Below are positions 25,642-34,282 of a DNA stretch of 64,000 bases, one piece after another. Within the stretch, counting starts at the first letter, position 1, and every line of letters begins with the position of its first letter. The notes below the pieces were generated by a model. It saw only the letters and a list, made by a program, of their open reading frames with translations, ran no database searches and had not been told where the DNA came from. The stretch comes from Nocardia jejuensis NBRC 103114 (GTDB taxonomy: Bacteria > Actinomycetota > Actinomycetes > Mycobacteriales > Mycobacteriaceae). The translations under genes were made by a program, and so were the position numbers. The stretch covers positions 186,001-250,000 of the forward strand of contig NZ_BDBU01000024.1 in the NCBI RefSeq assembly GCF_001613145.1, given 5' to 3'.

Positions 25642-25953
25642 ATGGTCGGCCATGTCCTCGTGCAGCCCGAGGTGATTCTCGCCGCCGCGCTGGAACTAGA
25701 CCTGCTGGCCGAACGTCTCGCGGCGGCCTCGGCGATCAGCGCCCCCGCCACCCATGTGATCCCCTCCGGCACCGAAGAGGTGTCGCTCCTGGCGGCCGAG
25801 CACTTCAATCAGGCTGCGATCAGCCATGATCGAGCGATCGCCCAGGGCGTGCTCGAGCTACACCATGCCGCGGCCACGCTGCGCGGTCAGCTCGCCCAGT
25901 ACCTGATCCAGGACGCCGTGCGCGCCGCGGGCATCGCGGCCATCCAGGTGTAG
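25642..25953 (+). CDS. PE domain protein
   Basis: This 103-residue protein matches the PE domain of type VII secretion substrates. It has the opening VLVQPEVILAAALELD with Pro9-Glu10, two long amphipathic helices joined near residue 42, the middle segment EEVSLLAAEHFNQ typical of PE helix 2, and a C-terminal export motif YxxxD (Tyr87-Leu-Ile-Gln-Asp91). It is only the bare domain, without a PGRS or lipase extension. It lies 12 bases before a PPE gene, and PE and PPE proteins form heterodimers that the EspG chaperone recognises. An upstream GGAAGGGAG gives a strong RBS. Confidence 0.8.
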   Translation: MVGHVLVQPEVILAAALELDLLAERLAAASAISAPATHVIPSGTEEVSLLAAEHFNQAAISHDRAIAQGVLELHHAAATLRGQLAQYLIQDAVRAAGIAAIQV

Positions 25954-25965
25954 GGGAACACTCGA

Positions 25966-27138
25966 ATGACGCTGGGAATCACCGGGGTTTTCTGGCTCCC
26001 CCGCATGGCCGAGGTCAACTCGATCACGCTCAATGCCGGGGCGCACGCGGTTCCGATCTTCGCGGCCGGGACCGCGTGGGGAGCGCTCACCGGGGTGTGG
26101 GTGGAGGCGACCGCGACCCTAGCGCGGGTCATGGCCGAGGTCGGGGTCGGGCTGCAGGGCGTGAACGGGCTCACTGTGCTGGCGCGGCTGGGCGGGTTCA
26201 CCGCGTGGGCCGAGCAGCAGGGCGTCATGTCCGCGGTCATGGCGGGCAAGGCGGCCGGGAACGCCATCGCCTATACGGTGGCGTCCATCGCCATGCCGAG
26301 CCTGCCCGAGATTGCTCTCGTCGAAACCGCGCGGGTGGCAGCGCATTCCACCGGTGGCGCGCTGAACGGCTCCGCCGAGGCGGCCGAGGCGGCCAAACTG
26401 GCGCTGGACATTCGGGCCGCCCTGGTCATGGAGACCTATGAGGCCGCGACCAGCCTCATGTACGCGACGCCGAACGAATTCGCTATGCCGCCGGCGATCG
26501 CCATGGGGGCCGGGAGCGCCGATGCCGGGGCGGACGCGTTCGGCGACGGCGGTGATCCGATTCAGGGGGCGCTCGGGACGGCAGCGGCGCTCGCCGACAA
26601 TCCGGCGGTGCTCGACGCGCTGTCCCACGGTGCGCAGGTGGCGGGGACCGTGGTCACCACGGGTGCGAGCAGTGTCGGGAATGTCGCGGGGAGTGCGCTC
26701 ACCGGTGTGGCCGACGTGTTGAATCCGATGGCGCCAGGCGGGAATCCGGTGCCCGTGGTGACCGAGGCCGGGGTGGCGGCGGGTGGTGCGGCAATGAGTA
26801 CCCGGGCCGTGTCGTTCGGCATCGGGAGCGGCGGCGGAGCCGTGAGCATCGGAAACGGCGGCGGCACACTGAAACTCCCCGAGGGATGGGGCAGCGGGGC
26901 CGGAACCGGCAGCGGCGCAACGACTGTCGGGCCGGTCGCCGAACCGGTGAACCCGGCCTCCGGTGCACAGGGCGTCGCGCCCACCCGCCCGGCCGGGACC
27001 TCGCGACCGCTGACCGGCGCCCGCGACGAGGACGAGAGCCATCACGGTCACGACTACGGGCGGTCGGCGGAGCACTTCGCGGACGGTCGTTCCCTCGCGC
27101 CCGCTGTCATCGGCGGCGATCCCGCGGACGAGCGGTGA
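25966..27138 (+). CDS. PPE-like protein
   Basis: This 390-residue protein has an N-terminal helical domain of about 180 residues resembling PPE proteins. It opens GVFWLPRMAEVNS in place of the classical PPE triplet, has the GTAWGALTGVW turn where PPE proteins carry their WxG motif, and continues with alanine-rich helices. Residues from about 190 onward form a Gly/Ala/Val-rich disordered tail ending in a His/Asp-rich stretch (ESHHGHDY). It should pair with the PE protein encoded just upstream and be exported by a type VII system. The stop overlaps the start of the EspG gene by four bases. Confidence 0.75.
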   Translation: MTLGITGVFWLPRMAEVNSITLNAGAHAVPIFAAGTAWGALTGVWVEATATLARVMAEVGVGLQGVNGLTVLARLGGFTAWAEQQGVMSAVMAGKAAGNAIAYTVASIAMPSLPEIALVETARVAAHSTGGALNGSAEAAEAAKLALDIRAALVMETYEAATSLMYATPNEFAMPPAIAMGAGSADAGADAFGDGGDPIQGALGTAAALADNPAVLDALSHGAQVAGTVVTTGASSVGNVAGSALTGVADVLNPMAPGGNPVPVVTEAGVAAGGAAMSTRAVSFGIGSGGGAVSIGNGGGTLKLPEGWGSGAGTGSGATTVGPVAEPVNPASGAQGVAPTRPAGTSRPLTGARDEDESHHGHDYGRSAEHFADGRSLAPAVIGGDPADER

Positions 27139-27986
27139 CGGTCCTCGGCGCCGGTCGCGGGCCGTCCCTGCTGGGGGCGGTCACTCTGTCGCTGGACGAG
27201 ATGCAGTATCTCCAGGAGAGGCTGGGGTTCGATGAGCTGCCCGTGGTGCTCGATGCCATGGGGCGCTATGACAATGCCGCCGAGCACGATTCGGCCATGA
27301 TCGCCGCGGCCGCCGCTCTCGCCGATCGTGAACTGCTCGACGGCGACATCGTGCATCCGGAGCTGGCGGCCCGGCTGCTCGCCCTGTATCGGCCGCACTG
27401 GGTGGTGGCGCTGCGCTGGTATGTACGGGACCAGGTCAATCGGCTCTGCGTCGCGAAGGCCGAGGATCCCGGCAGCGAGTCAGGCACGCTCGAGGTGATC
27501 GCGCTGCGCGGCAACGCCTCCTACGTCATCGACGAGGCCGGGCACGATCTGCCCGGCAATGTTCTCGCCGCGCTGGGCACCGTCGACGCGCTCGCCATCG
27601 ACGCAATGAACGCTCCCACCGCGGAATTGACGCCGATCTTCGACAATGCGGGTGACGTGACGAGCACCGCCGCTCGTCTCGAGCAGGTCTGCACGCCCGC
27701 GCGCGACGCGAAAACCCTTGCCGCGGCGCTGGTTCGGATCGATTCGCACGCGGAGATCGTCGGGATCGCGTACGGCGACGGCATCCGCACCCGGGTCGGG
27801 GATCACCTCGCCGTCTTCGACACCCGCCACGGTCGACTACTGGCCGGGTCGAGCCTCGCCGAGGACGGCACCGAATGGACCTCGCTGACGGGTGGGACGC
27901 CCGCCCGGCTGCGCGCCGCGCTACAGAAGCTCATCGCGTCCCTGCCGCTGCGGCAACCCTTTCCTGACGTCGACCGACCGCGATGA
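27135..27986 (+). CDS. EspG-family ESX secretion chaperone
   Basis: This 283-residue cytoplasmic protein belongs to the EspG family, which binds the tip of PE-PPE dimers and holds them for type VII secretion. Characteristic features are the opening LSLDEMQYLQERLGFDELP, the mid-domain strand HWVVALRWYVRDQ, and the C-terminal half with DGIRTRVGDHLAVFDTRHGRLLAG. The GTG start at 27135 is embedded in the PPE stop codon (GTGA), so the three genes form one operon. No EccA-E, MycP or EsxA/B gene is in the window, so the set must use an ESX machine encoded elsewhere. Confidence 0.78.
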   Translation: MTVLGAGRGPSLLGAVTLSLDEMQYLQERLGFDELPVVLDAMGRYDNAAEHDSAMIAAAAALADRELLDGDIVHPELAARLLALYRPHWVVALRWYVRDQVNRLCVAKAEDPGSESGTLEVIALRGNASYVIDEAGHDLPGNVLAALGTVDALAIDAMNAPTAELTPIFDNAGDVTSTAARLEQVCTPARDAKTLAAALVRIDSHAEIVGIAYGDGIRTRVGDHLAVFDTRHGRLLAGSSLAEDGTEWTSLTGGTPARLRAALQKLIASLPLRQPFPDVDRPR

Positions 27987-28201
27987 CCGGTGATCGCGTG
28001 CTCGCTCGCAGGGGCATAGGTGGGGAGAATTCGCCGCGGTAGTCCGCCGGGCCGGAGTGCTGGACTCCTGAATCACCCTGGGTGCCAGGGTTCGCCGTGC
28101 GTTTCATGCCCACGGGGCACCCCCTTGCCGGACACGTGAATCATCCGCGAGCCGTCGCCGCTGAGACGCGTCGGTGGCTGTTGCCGATCAGAGGAGCGCG
28201 G

Positions 28202-28864
28202 TCAGCCCATCGGGTCGTCGCCGGTGGGGTCGATGTCCTTGGCGAACGGCGGGACGTAGCTGCCCCATCTGGTGCATTCCCAGCGGCCGCCGGGGAGGGG
28301 CAGGAGCTCGATGGTGTCGGTGTTGTCGAGGTGGTTGTTGGCGGCGAAAGCTCTCGGCACGTCGGTGAGTTCACGGGAGACCAGACGCATGGCAGCGCCG
28401 TGGCTGACCAGGATGATGTCCGCCGCGTCGGGAGCGGAGAGATAGTCGGTGCGTAGTCGCTCGAGGGTGGGGACGTAGCGCTCGAGGACGTCGTGGCCGG
28501 ATTCGCCGCCCGGGACGCGCAGGCTCAGGTCACCGAAATGCCAGGCGTGGTAGATGTCCTGGAAGGTGTGGTGGGCGTCGGCGGTGTTGAGGCCCTCGAG
28601 ATCGCCGAGCTGCACCTCCTGCAGATCCTCGAGCACCTCGAGCGGGACGCCGGTGGCGGCCTCGATGTAGCCGCCGGTCTGGCGGGCGCGCAGGGCAGCC
28701 GAGGAGAACAGCCGCTGCGGTGCGCCGACCAGGTTCGCGCCGAAGTTCTTCGCCTGTGCCGCACCGCGTTCGGTGAGCGGAAGTCCGGGTAGGCGGGTGT
28801 CCAGGAGCTTGGCCACATTGCCTTCGGTCTCGCCGTGCCGCACCAGGATGAGTTTGCCCGTCAC
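28202..28864 (-). CDS. Histidine phosphatase family protein (Rv3837c-like)
   Basis: This 220-residue protein of the phosphoglycerate mutase-like superfamily carries the catalytic LILVRHGETEGN near the N-terminus (His10), the SSAALRARQTG segment with the phosphate-binding Arg, and ILVSHGAAMRLV with the second histidine. The start is GTG 28864, which overlaps the pheA stop by four bases (GTGA). This matches the Rv3837c-pheA order in M. tuberculosis. A free-standing enzyme of this type may dephosphorylate a small metabolite; true mutase activity cannot be assumed. Confidence 0.9.
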   Translation of the reverse strand: MTGKLILVRHGETEGNVAKLLDTRLPGLPLTERGAAQAKNFGANLVGAPQRLFSSAALRARQTGGYIEAATGVPLEVLEDLQEVQLGDLEGLNTADAHHTFQDIYHAWHFGDLSLRVPGGESGHDVLERYVPTLERLRTDYLSAPDAADIILVSHGAAMRLVSRELTDVPRAFAANNHLDNTDTIELLPLPGGRWECTRWGSYVPPFAKDIDPTGDDPMG

Positions 28865-29778
28865 AGGTCGGCGACCCCCTTCTTCACATCGGCCAGCCAG
28901 GCCGCCGCCGGTTCGTCGGGCGGGGGCGGGGTGCCCGTCGCGGACAGGGCGGGCCAGGAACCGAGGAAACGAATGCGTCCGGCGGTGCGGTGCAGGGCTT
29001 TCAACGCCTCGGCGACCGCGGTGTCGTCGATGTGACCGACACAGTCCAGGTAGAAGCGGTACGTGCCCATGCCGGTGCGCGTGGGACGCGATTCGATGCG
29101 GGTCAGATCGATTCCGCGGGTGGCGAATTCGGCGAACGCGCGCATGAGCGAACCGGGCTCGTTGGCCAGTTCCAGCACGATGGAGGTGCGGTCGGCGCCG
29201 GTGCGCGGCGGGGCCGGGCGCGGCGGGGTGACCAGCACGAAACGGGTCAGCGCCCGATCGTGGTCGGCGACTCCCTCGGCCAGCGCCTCGAGCCCGAGCC
29301 GCTCCCCCGCCAGCGCGGTGGAGACGGCGGCGTCGGCATGTCCGGCTATCACGTCCTCCGCCGCGGCGGCATTGGAGGCCGAGACGAACATCTCGGCGTC
29401 CGGCATGTGCTTCGCCAGCCACAGGCGCACCTGCGCGGCCGCCACCGGATACGCCGCGATCCGGCGGACATCGGCCAGGGCGACACCCGAGCGGCCCAGG
29501 ATCGTGAACGCCACGTCCAGATCGGTCTCGGCGACGATCTGCAAACGCGGACCGACCGCCAGCGCGTCCAGGGTCGGGGCGATCGACCCCTCCACCGAAC
29601 TCTCGATCGGGACCACCGCACCCTCGACCGACCCGGTCCGCACGAGTTCGATCGCGGCGCCCTGACTCGGGGCGGGGACACGCTTCACCGGTCCACCGAT
29701 GACTCCGGTGGACTCCAGTTTCGCGAGGGCCATCTCGGTGAAGGTTCCCGACGGCCCGAAGTAGGCGATGCGCGGCAC
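28861..29778 (-). CDS. pheA: Prephenate dehydratase
   Basis: This 305-residue enzyme converts prephenate to phenylpyruvate in phenylalanine synthesis. The dehydratase domain spans about residues 1-185, with YFGPSGTFTEMA at the N-terminus, VVPIESSVEGSI and the catalytic-site segment LTRFVLV. The ACT regulatory domain follows (about 200-280), with the Phe-binding motifs ELANEPGSLMRAF and the ESRP signature in LTRIESRPTR. It is a monofunctional dehydratase without a chorismate mutase domain, as is usual in mycobacteria (Rv3838c). It forms a two-gene operon with the downstream histidine phosphatase. Confidence 0.95.
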   Translation of the reverse strand: MPRIAYFGPSGTFTEMALAKLESTGVIGGPVKRVPAPSQGAAIELVRTGSVEGAVVPIESSVEGSIAPTLDALAVGPRLQIVAETDLDVAFTILGRSGVALADVRRIAAYPVAAAQVRLWLAKHMPDAEMFVSASNAAAAEDVIAGHADAAVSTALAGERLGLEALAEGVADHDRALTRFVLVTPPRPAPPRTGADRTSIVLELANEPGSLMRAFAEFATRGIDLTRIESRPTRTGMGTYRFYLDCVGHIDDTAVAEALKALHRTAGRIRFLGSWPALSATGTPPPPDEPAAAWLADVKKGVADL

Positions 29779-29927
29779 GATTACGACATTACTTGCGTGC
29801 GCGGAGTCACTCCCCGCTTTGGCCGACTACCGGTGACCCGACACGTCCGGGCGGGTGAACACTCGGTGCCGGACCCAGCCCGAGACCGCCCGCTACCTCC
29901 GGATCGGTCCGGATGCGGTCGTTCTTC

Positions 29928-31475
29928 TCAGCGATCGCAGCGGTAGACGTGCAGGGCGGACGGTTCGCCGGTGAAGGAGAAGTGGGTGGCCTGGGCGGCG
30001 ACCTCGCCGTCCAGGGCGAGGGAGACGGGGGCGGCCAGGACCGCGACGTCGAGGGTTCGGACTCGGCGGCGGACGTAGGCGGGGCAGGTGTGCAGGGTGC
30101 CGGTGGCGGCGGCCCAGGCCAGGCGGGCGCGGGACCAGCGGACGTCGGCGCGCAGGTAGCGGACGTCCAGGTCGCCACCGGTCAGGGCGGTTCGGGTGAT
30201 CGGGAGGTGGTCGGGCGGACTGTAGGTGCCGTTGCCCGCGAAGAACAGCCATACCTCTTCGGGGGTTCCGTCGATGGTGACGTGCACCGGTTCGGCCCGG
30301 CGCAGCACCCGGGCCAGGGCCAGTGCGGCGGCCGGCCATTTGCCGATCCGCGATTCCCACTGCTCCCGCATGCGCACGAAATCGGGATAGCCGCCGAGGC
30401 TGGCGGTGTTCACGAACACCTGTTCGCGGCCGTCACAGCGCACCCGCGCGGTGTCCACGGCCACGGCCACCCCGGAATCGAGCGCGGCGAACGCGCACCG
30501 CGGATCCTCGACGCCCACATCCCGGGCGAAATGGTTCAGCGTCCCACCCGCGAACACCGCCAGCGGCAGACCGAGCCCGACCGCCGCCTCCGCCACCGTG
30601 GACACCGTGCCGTCACCGCCCACCACGCCGAGCGCGACCGCGTCCTCCTCGTGGACGGCCCGGTGGATACGCGCGGCCAGATCCCCGTCGTCGACCTCGA
30701 GCACCACGGCCCGGCTCAGCTTGGCGCGCACCGTCTCCGGCAGTCGGCTGCCGCTGCCGGAGTTCGGATTGACCACCAGCACCATGCCTTTGCCGTCGGG
30801 CACGTGCGCCACCGGCCACTCCTGCGGCGGCACCGCGGGTGAATCGTCCGCCACCGGCCACCAGCGCCGGGTCGCCAACCCGACCGCAGCGCCCATCAGG
30901 CTGCCGACCAGGACATCCGACGGCCAGTGCACACCGACGTGCACACGCGAGTATCCGACCGCGGCCGCCAGCGGGGCCACCGCGAGCCCGGCCGCCGGGA
31001 ACTCCACCCCGACACCTGTCGCGAACGCCGCGGCGGAGGCCGCATGCCCGGACGGGAACGACGAGGACACCGGCCGACGGCTCAGGCGGCGCACCACCGG
31101 CACCGCGTCCGCGGGTGGGCGGCGGCGCGGAAACAACGGCTTCGCAACACCATTCGCGACCGCGCTGGTCAACAGCACCGACCCGAGTCCACGGGCGGCG
31201 GCTCGTCGCCCGCGCCTGCCGCCGGTCAACGCCAGCAGTGCGCCCGCGGCCATCCACAATCGGCTGTGGTTCGCGCTGACCGTCACCGCCCGCAGGATCG
31301 GATCGAGGTCCGAGGGGCGCATCCGCGCGCTGTGGTCGGCCAGCCAAAGATCTATCTTGCCAACACCTTTCGGTGAACGCAGCAGCCCGCCTCGGCGATA
31401 GGTCGCCCACCGCTCGCCGGGGCTCCAGCCGTCGTCGGCGGACATCCCGCGATTCGTGTTCCGATCCTCGCTCAC
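29928..31475 (-). CDS. PAP2 phosphatase-diacylglycerol kinase fusion protein
   Basis: This 515-residue fusion has an N-terminal PAP2 phosphatase domain with the three classical motifs: KPLFPRRRPP, SSFPSGHAAS and SRVHVGVHWPSDV. A lipid/diacylglycerol kinase domain follows, with NPNSGSGSRLPE, GVVGGDGTVS and GGTLNHFARD. It could remodel phosphatidate and diacylglycerol or a polyprenyl phosphate in the membrane. The GTG start at 31475 is chosen because AGGAGG lies six bases upstream; ATG at 31445 is an alternative. Fusions of this type occur across actinomycetes. It lies alone between pheA and a gap of about 625 bases. Confidence 0.88.
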   Translation of the reverse strand: MSEDRNTNRGMSADDGWSPGERWATYRRGGLLRSPKGVGKIDLWLADHSARMRPSDLDPILRAVTVSANHSRLWMAAGALLALTGGRRGRRAAARGLGSVLLTSAVANGVAKPLFPRRRPPADAVPVVRRLSRRPVSSSFPSGHAASAAAFATGVGVEFPAAGLAVAPLAAAVGYSRVHVGVHWPSDVLVGSLMGAAVGLATRRWWPVADDSPAVPPQEWPVAHVPDGKGMVLVVNPNSGSGSRLPETVRAKLSRAVVLEVDDGDLAARIHRAVHEEDAVALGVVGGDGTVSTVAEAAVGLGLPLAVFAGGTLNHFARDVGVEDPRCAFAALDSGVAVAVDTARVRCDGREQVFVNTASLGGYPDFVRMREQWESRIGKWPAAALALARVLRRAEPVHVTIDGTPEEVWLFFAGNGTYSPPDHLPITRTALTGGDLDVRYLRADVRWSRARLAWAAATGTLHTCPAYVRRRVRTLDVAVLAAPVSLALDGEVAAQATHFSFTGEPSALHVYRCDR

Positions 31476-32100
31476 GACGCCTCCTGTTCGACACGAACAT
31501 CGGTCACCCCGGCCCGGCGAGGACTCTCGCCGCCCGACCTCCCACACCCTCGGCTCCGCGCACCGGCCGAACGATGTCGATCGCATTCCATTCTCCGAAT
31601 ATGCCCCAGCCCGCTCCCAGCAAACAGTGCGACACCACACGCCGCCCTGATCGGAACGGGTCACGACGGCCACAACCGACCCTGCCGGATCACGCACCCG
31701 GCTCCCGGCGTAGCGCGGCGTGCGACGGTGCGCACCGAGTTCCGAGCGGGACTGTTCGACCGCCTGCCCGTGGTGCCGATGAATTCACTGAGGGCCCTGC
31801 CCAGTTCACCTCGGGTCTGTTCGGCCTGCCCGATGCGTTCGAACCCGCCGGTGAGGGTCGAGGGTGACGCCGTACCGGAACGAAGGCGGCCGGGCGGTCC
31901 GCGACGGACGCGCGGCAGGGGCTCCGGCGGTCCTGGGGTCGAGTTCGATCAGAAGGCCGCGTCGCGGACGAACACGTACTCCACGACTCACGCTGTGGAC
32001 GCCGAGGCCGCTCGTCTACCGGCGAAAACTCTCGGGCCCGGACACTTTCAGCTCGGCGTCGCCGGGTACGCGGCGTTCCCCGCTCGGGTGCGGCGTGCTG
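31476..32100. other. Long intergenic stretch with no recognisable gene
   Basis: No reading frame here has both a plausible start and family-like content. Short frames are interrupted and rich in Pro, Arg and Ser. On the minus strand a fragment ending EYVFVRDAAF then stop (near 31951) has a natural-looking C-terminus but no upstream continuation, which could be a decayed remnant. No RNA gene or repeat was identified. Confidence 0.5.
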
Positions 32101-32535
32101 TCAGTTCGACAGGCAGGTCAGGGATTCGGTGATGGCGTCGGGGGTTTCGGATTCGATGGCGAGCAGGACGTCGCGGAAGGCTTCCACCGCGGGCTGGGTG
32201 AGGCCCTTCAGGAACGGGAGATCGGGGGTGGTGAGGGCGGTGCGGATGTCTTCGCCGCAGAGGGCCGCGACCGTGGCCGCGATGATGGCCAGGGCGCGGG
32301 GGGCGGAATCGGTGCGGGCGACGAAACCGCTGTCGGAGTGGACGATTCGAACCAGGAATTCCGAGACGGCTTCGTCGTCGGCGGTGAGGTCGAGGATCTC
32401 GGCGGTGCCGGGATCCGGGCTGGTAGGGCGGACCAGACCGGCGGTCAGGCCACGGCTGACCGAGGCGGCGGGCACGGTCAGGGACAGCATGACCGGCTCG
32501 TTGGCGGGGGCGGAATCGTGCGGCACGGGTTTCAC
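32101..32535 (-). CDS. Hypothetical protein divergent from the iron-regulated DUF2470 gene
   Basis: This 144-residue acidic protein has no signal peptide or membrane helix. It has a beta-rich N-terminal half (VMLSLTVPAASVSRGL, EILDLTADDEAVSEF) and helices with a long Ala/Ile run (RALAIIAATVAALCG) toward the C-terminus. I do not recognise the family. It shares a 77-base divergent promoter region with the DUF2470 gene, and the IdeR-like box lies in that region, so iron control of this gene is possible. Codon use is like the neighbours. Confidence 0.6.
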   Translation of the reverse strand: MKPVPHDSAPANEPVMLSLTVPAASVSRGLTAGLVRPTSPDPGTAEILDLTADDEAVSEFLVRIVHSDSGFVARTDSAPRALAIIAATVAALCGEDIRTALTTPDLPFLKGLTQPAVEAFRDVLLAIESETPDAITESLTCLSN

Positions 32536-32575
32536 CGTAGGTGAGCGGATGGGTTGCGCTGGATCACACTCTGAC

Positions 32576-32594
32576 TTAGCTTAGGTTTACCTAA
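32576..32594 (+). promoter_or_regulatory. IdeR iron box
   Basis: The sequence TTAGCTTAGGTTTACCTAA matches the IdeR/DtxR consensus TWAGGTWAGSCTWACCTWA at 17 of 19 positions. It lies 18 bases before the DUF2470 gene start. In M. tuberculosis the orthologous gene Rv3839 is reported to be IdeR-repressed, so iron repression is expected here. Confidence 0.85.
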
Positions 32595-32612
32595 TTCCAA
32601 TCGGAGGTACGT

Positions 32613-33383
32613 ATGGCCCACACGGCCCCCGTCGTCACACCCAATACCGGCGAACGCGTGCACAGCGCCTGTGCGCACGCCGAGAGCGCGGTATTGGCGC
32701 TGCCCGGCCTCGACCCCGTACCGACCTCGGTGCATCTGCTGCGGCAGTGCGGCGACATCGTGGTGGCCGTACCCACGAACTCGACCGCCACCGCGCTGGT
32801 CAAGGGCTGCGGCGCGAGCGGCTCGCCCGCCGTCATCGAACTCACCGATCACGCGCCGCTGCCGCTGCGCGAACCCGTCCGCGCCCTGGTGTGGCTGCGC
32901 GGCTGGGTGCACGCGGTACCCCCGCACGCTCAGCGCGCACTGGCCACCGCCGTCGCCGAGGACCATCCGCATCCGGCGCTGCTCGACATCGGGCACAGCG
33001 CCACCCTGCTGCGCCTGGTCGTCGACTCCGCTGTCGTCGCGGACACCTCCGGCGCGGATTCGGTGACCCGCGAACAACTTCGGCAGACTCGCCCCGATCC
33101 GTTCTGCGCACTCGAGGCGGCCTGGCTGCAGCATCTGCACGCCGACCACGCCGATGTCATCGACCAGCTGGCTCGCCACCTGCCGCCCGGCCTGCGCCGC
33201 GGCGCGCTCATCCACCCGCTCGCCATCGACCGCTACGGGGTCACCCTGCGCGTCGAGGGCATCGAGGCCGATCACGACATCCGCCTGCCGTTCCACGCAC
33301 CCGCCGACGACATCGAATCGCTGAGCCGCGCCGTGCAGACCCTGGCCGGAGCCTCCTTCCACGACAAGGCGCATCGCAGCTGA
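32613..33383 (+). CDS. DUF2470 domain protein, iron-regulated (Rv3839-like)
   Basis: In this 256-residue protein the C-terminal 90 residues match DUF2470, the domain found in HugZ-type heme-degrading proteins (HLHADHADVIDQLARH and GVTLRVEGIEADHDIRLPF). The N-terminal part is a mixed alpha/beta region that may correspond to a degenerate flavin-reductase-like split barrel. The gene is preceded by an RBS (GGAGG) and an IdeR box. A role in heme or iron use under iron limitation is inferred. The closest described counterpart is the IdeR-regulated Rv3839 next to Rv3840 and bfrB in M. tuberculosis, and the same neighbours follow here. Confidence 0.8.
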   Translation: MAHTAPVVTPNTGERVHSACAHAESAVLALPGLDPVPTSVHLLRQCGDIVVAVPTNSTATALVKGCGASGSPAVIELTDHAPLPLREPVRALVWLRGWVHAVPPHAQRALATAVAEDHPHPALLDIGHSATLLRLVVDSAVVADTSGADSVTREQLRQTRPDPFCALEAAWLQHLHADHADVIDQLARHLPPGLRRGALIHPLAIDRYGVTLRVEGIEADHDIRLPFHAPADDIESLSRAVQTLAGASFHDKAHRS

Positions 33384-33437
33384 GGCGAAAGACCGCCTCG
33401 GCGAGTCCAGGGGCCTGGATCCGCATAGATTGGCGGC

Positions 33438-34235
33438 ATGGTCTCGGCTGCTGAACCCTCTCCCGTGTGGCCCGCGCCCGCCGCCTCGCAGGCGGAGCGG
33501 CGGGCGATCCGGATCGAGATCGGCATCGTGCTGGTCGTCACATTCGGGCTGAGCGGGGCCAATGCGGCACTGTCGCTGCTGGAGAGCGCGCTCGCCCCGG
33601 GCGGGGTCGGCGGGCAGACCGTGGCGCTGAACCCGTCCCGCGCCGCGCAGTCGACCATCGATCTGCTCTTCCAATTGTTGAGCGTCGCAAGGCTGTTGGG
33701 CTGGGCGGCGCTGGGGCTCTACCTGCTGTGGCGCAGCGGGATCGCACCCAGGGCCATCGGGCTGGTCCGGCGCCTGCGATGGCGGGAGGACGTGCTGCCG
33801 GGACTCGCGCTGGCGGCGGTGATCGGAATCCCCGGGCTGGCACTGTATCTGGTGGCACACGCGCTGGGGGTCAGCGTCACGATCGTGCCCAGCTCGCTCG
33901 AACACTGGTGGCGACTGCCGGTGCTGGTGCTCTCGGCCTGGGCGAATTCGGCGGCCGAGGAAATCCTGGTGGTCGCCTATCTGATCTCACGATTGCGGGC
34001 GCTGGGCTGGTCGGAGAACCGATCGCTGCTGGCCTCGGCGCTGCTGCGCGGCAGTTACCACCTGTATCAGGGACTCGGCGGCGGAGTCGGAAACCTGGTG
34101 ATGGGAGTGGTATTCGGGCGATATTGGCAGCGCACCGGCCGGTTGTGGCCGCTACTGCTGGCCCACGCGCTCATCGACACGGTGGCCTATGTGGGCTACA
34201 CGATCCTGCGCGGACATGTCTCATGGCTGCCGTGA
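33438..34235 (+). CDS. CPBP family intramembrane glutamic protease
   Basis: This 265-residue polytopic protein has about eight helices and the CPBP/Abi signatures. Motif 1 is AEEILVVAYL, where the usual arginine after EExxx is replaced, as in many actinobacterial members. Motif 2 is the histidine in RGSYHLYQG, and motif 3 is HALIDT. These form the catalytic glutamate and metal-like site of CAAX-type proteases. The substrate is unknown. It lies 54 bases after the DUF2470 gene and 47 before the LCP gene on the same strand, separating two genes that are adjacent in M. tuberculosis. Confidence 0.83.
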   Translation: MVSAAEPSPVWPAPAASQAERRAIRIEIGIVLVVTFGLSGANAALSLLESALAPGGVGGQTVALNPSRAAQSTIDLLFQLLSVARLLGWAALGLYLLWRSGIAPRAIGLVRRLRWREDVLPGLALAAVIGIPGLALYLVAHALGVSVTIVPSSLEHWWRLPVLVLSAWANSAAEEILVVAYLISRLRALGWSENRSLLASALLRGSYHLYQGLGGGVGNLVMGVVFGRYWQRTGRLWPLLLAHALIDTVAYVGYTILRGHVSWLP

Positions 34236-34282
34236 CGGGATCGATATGAACCTTTCGGGGAGATGAATCAGTAGAGTTTCTG

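Noticed and set aside
25642..27986. Complete ESX secretion locus
   Set aside because: Only PE, PPE and EspG genes are present; no EccA-E, MycP or EsxA/B genes lie in the window.
31700..31870. Possible tRNA because GTTCGAACC appears at about 31836
   Set aside because: No matching acceptor stem, D-loop or anticodon arm could be drawn around it.
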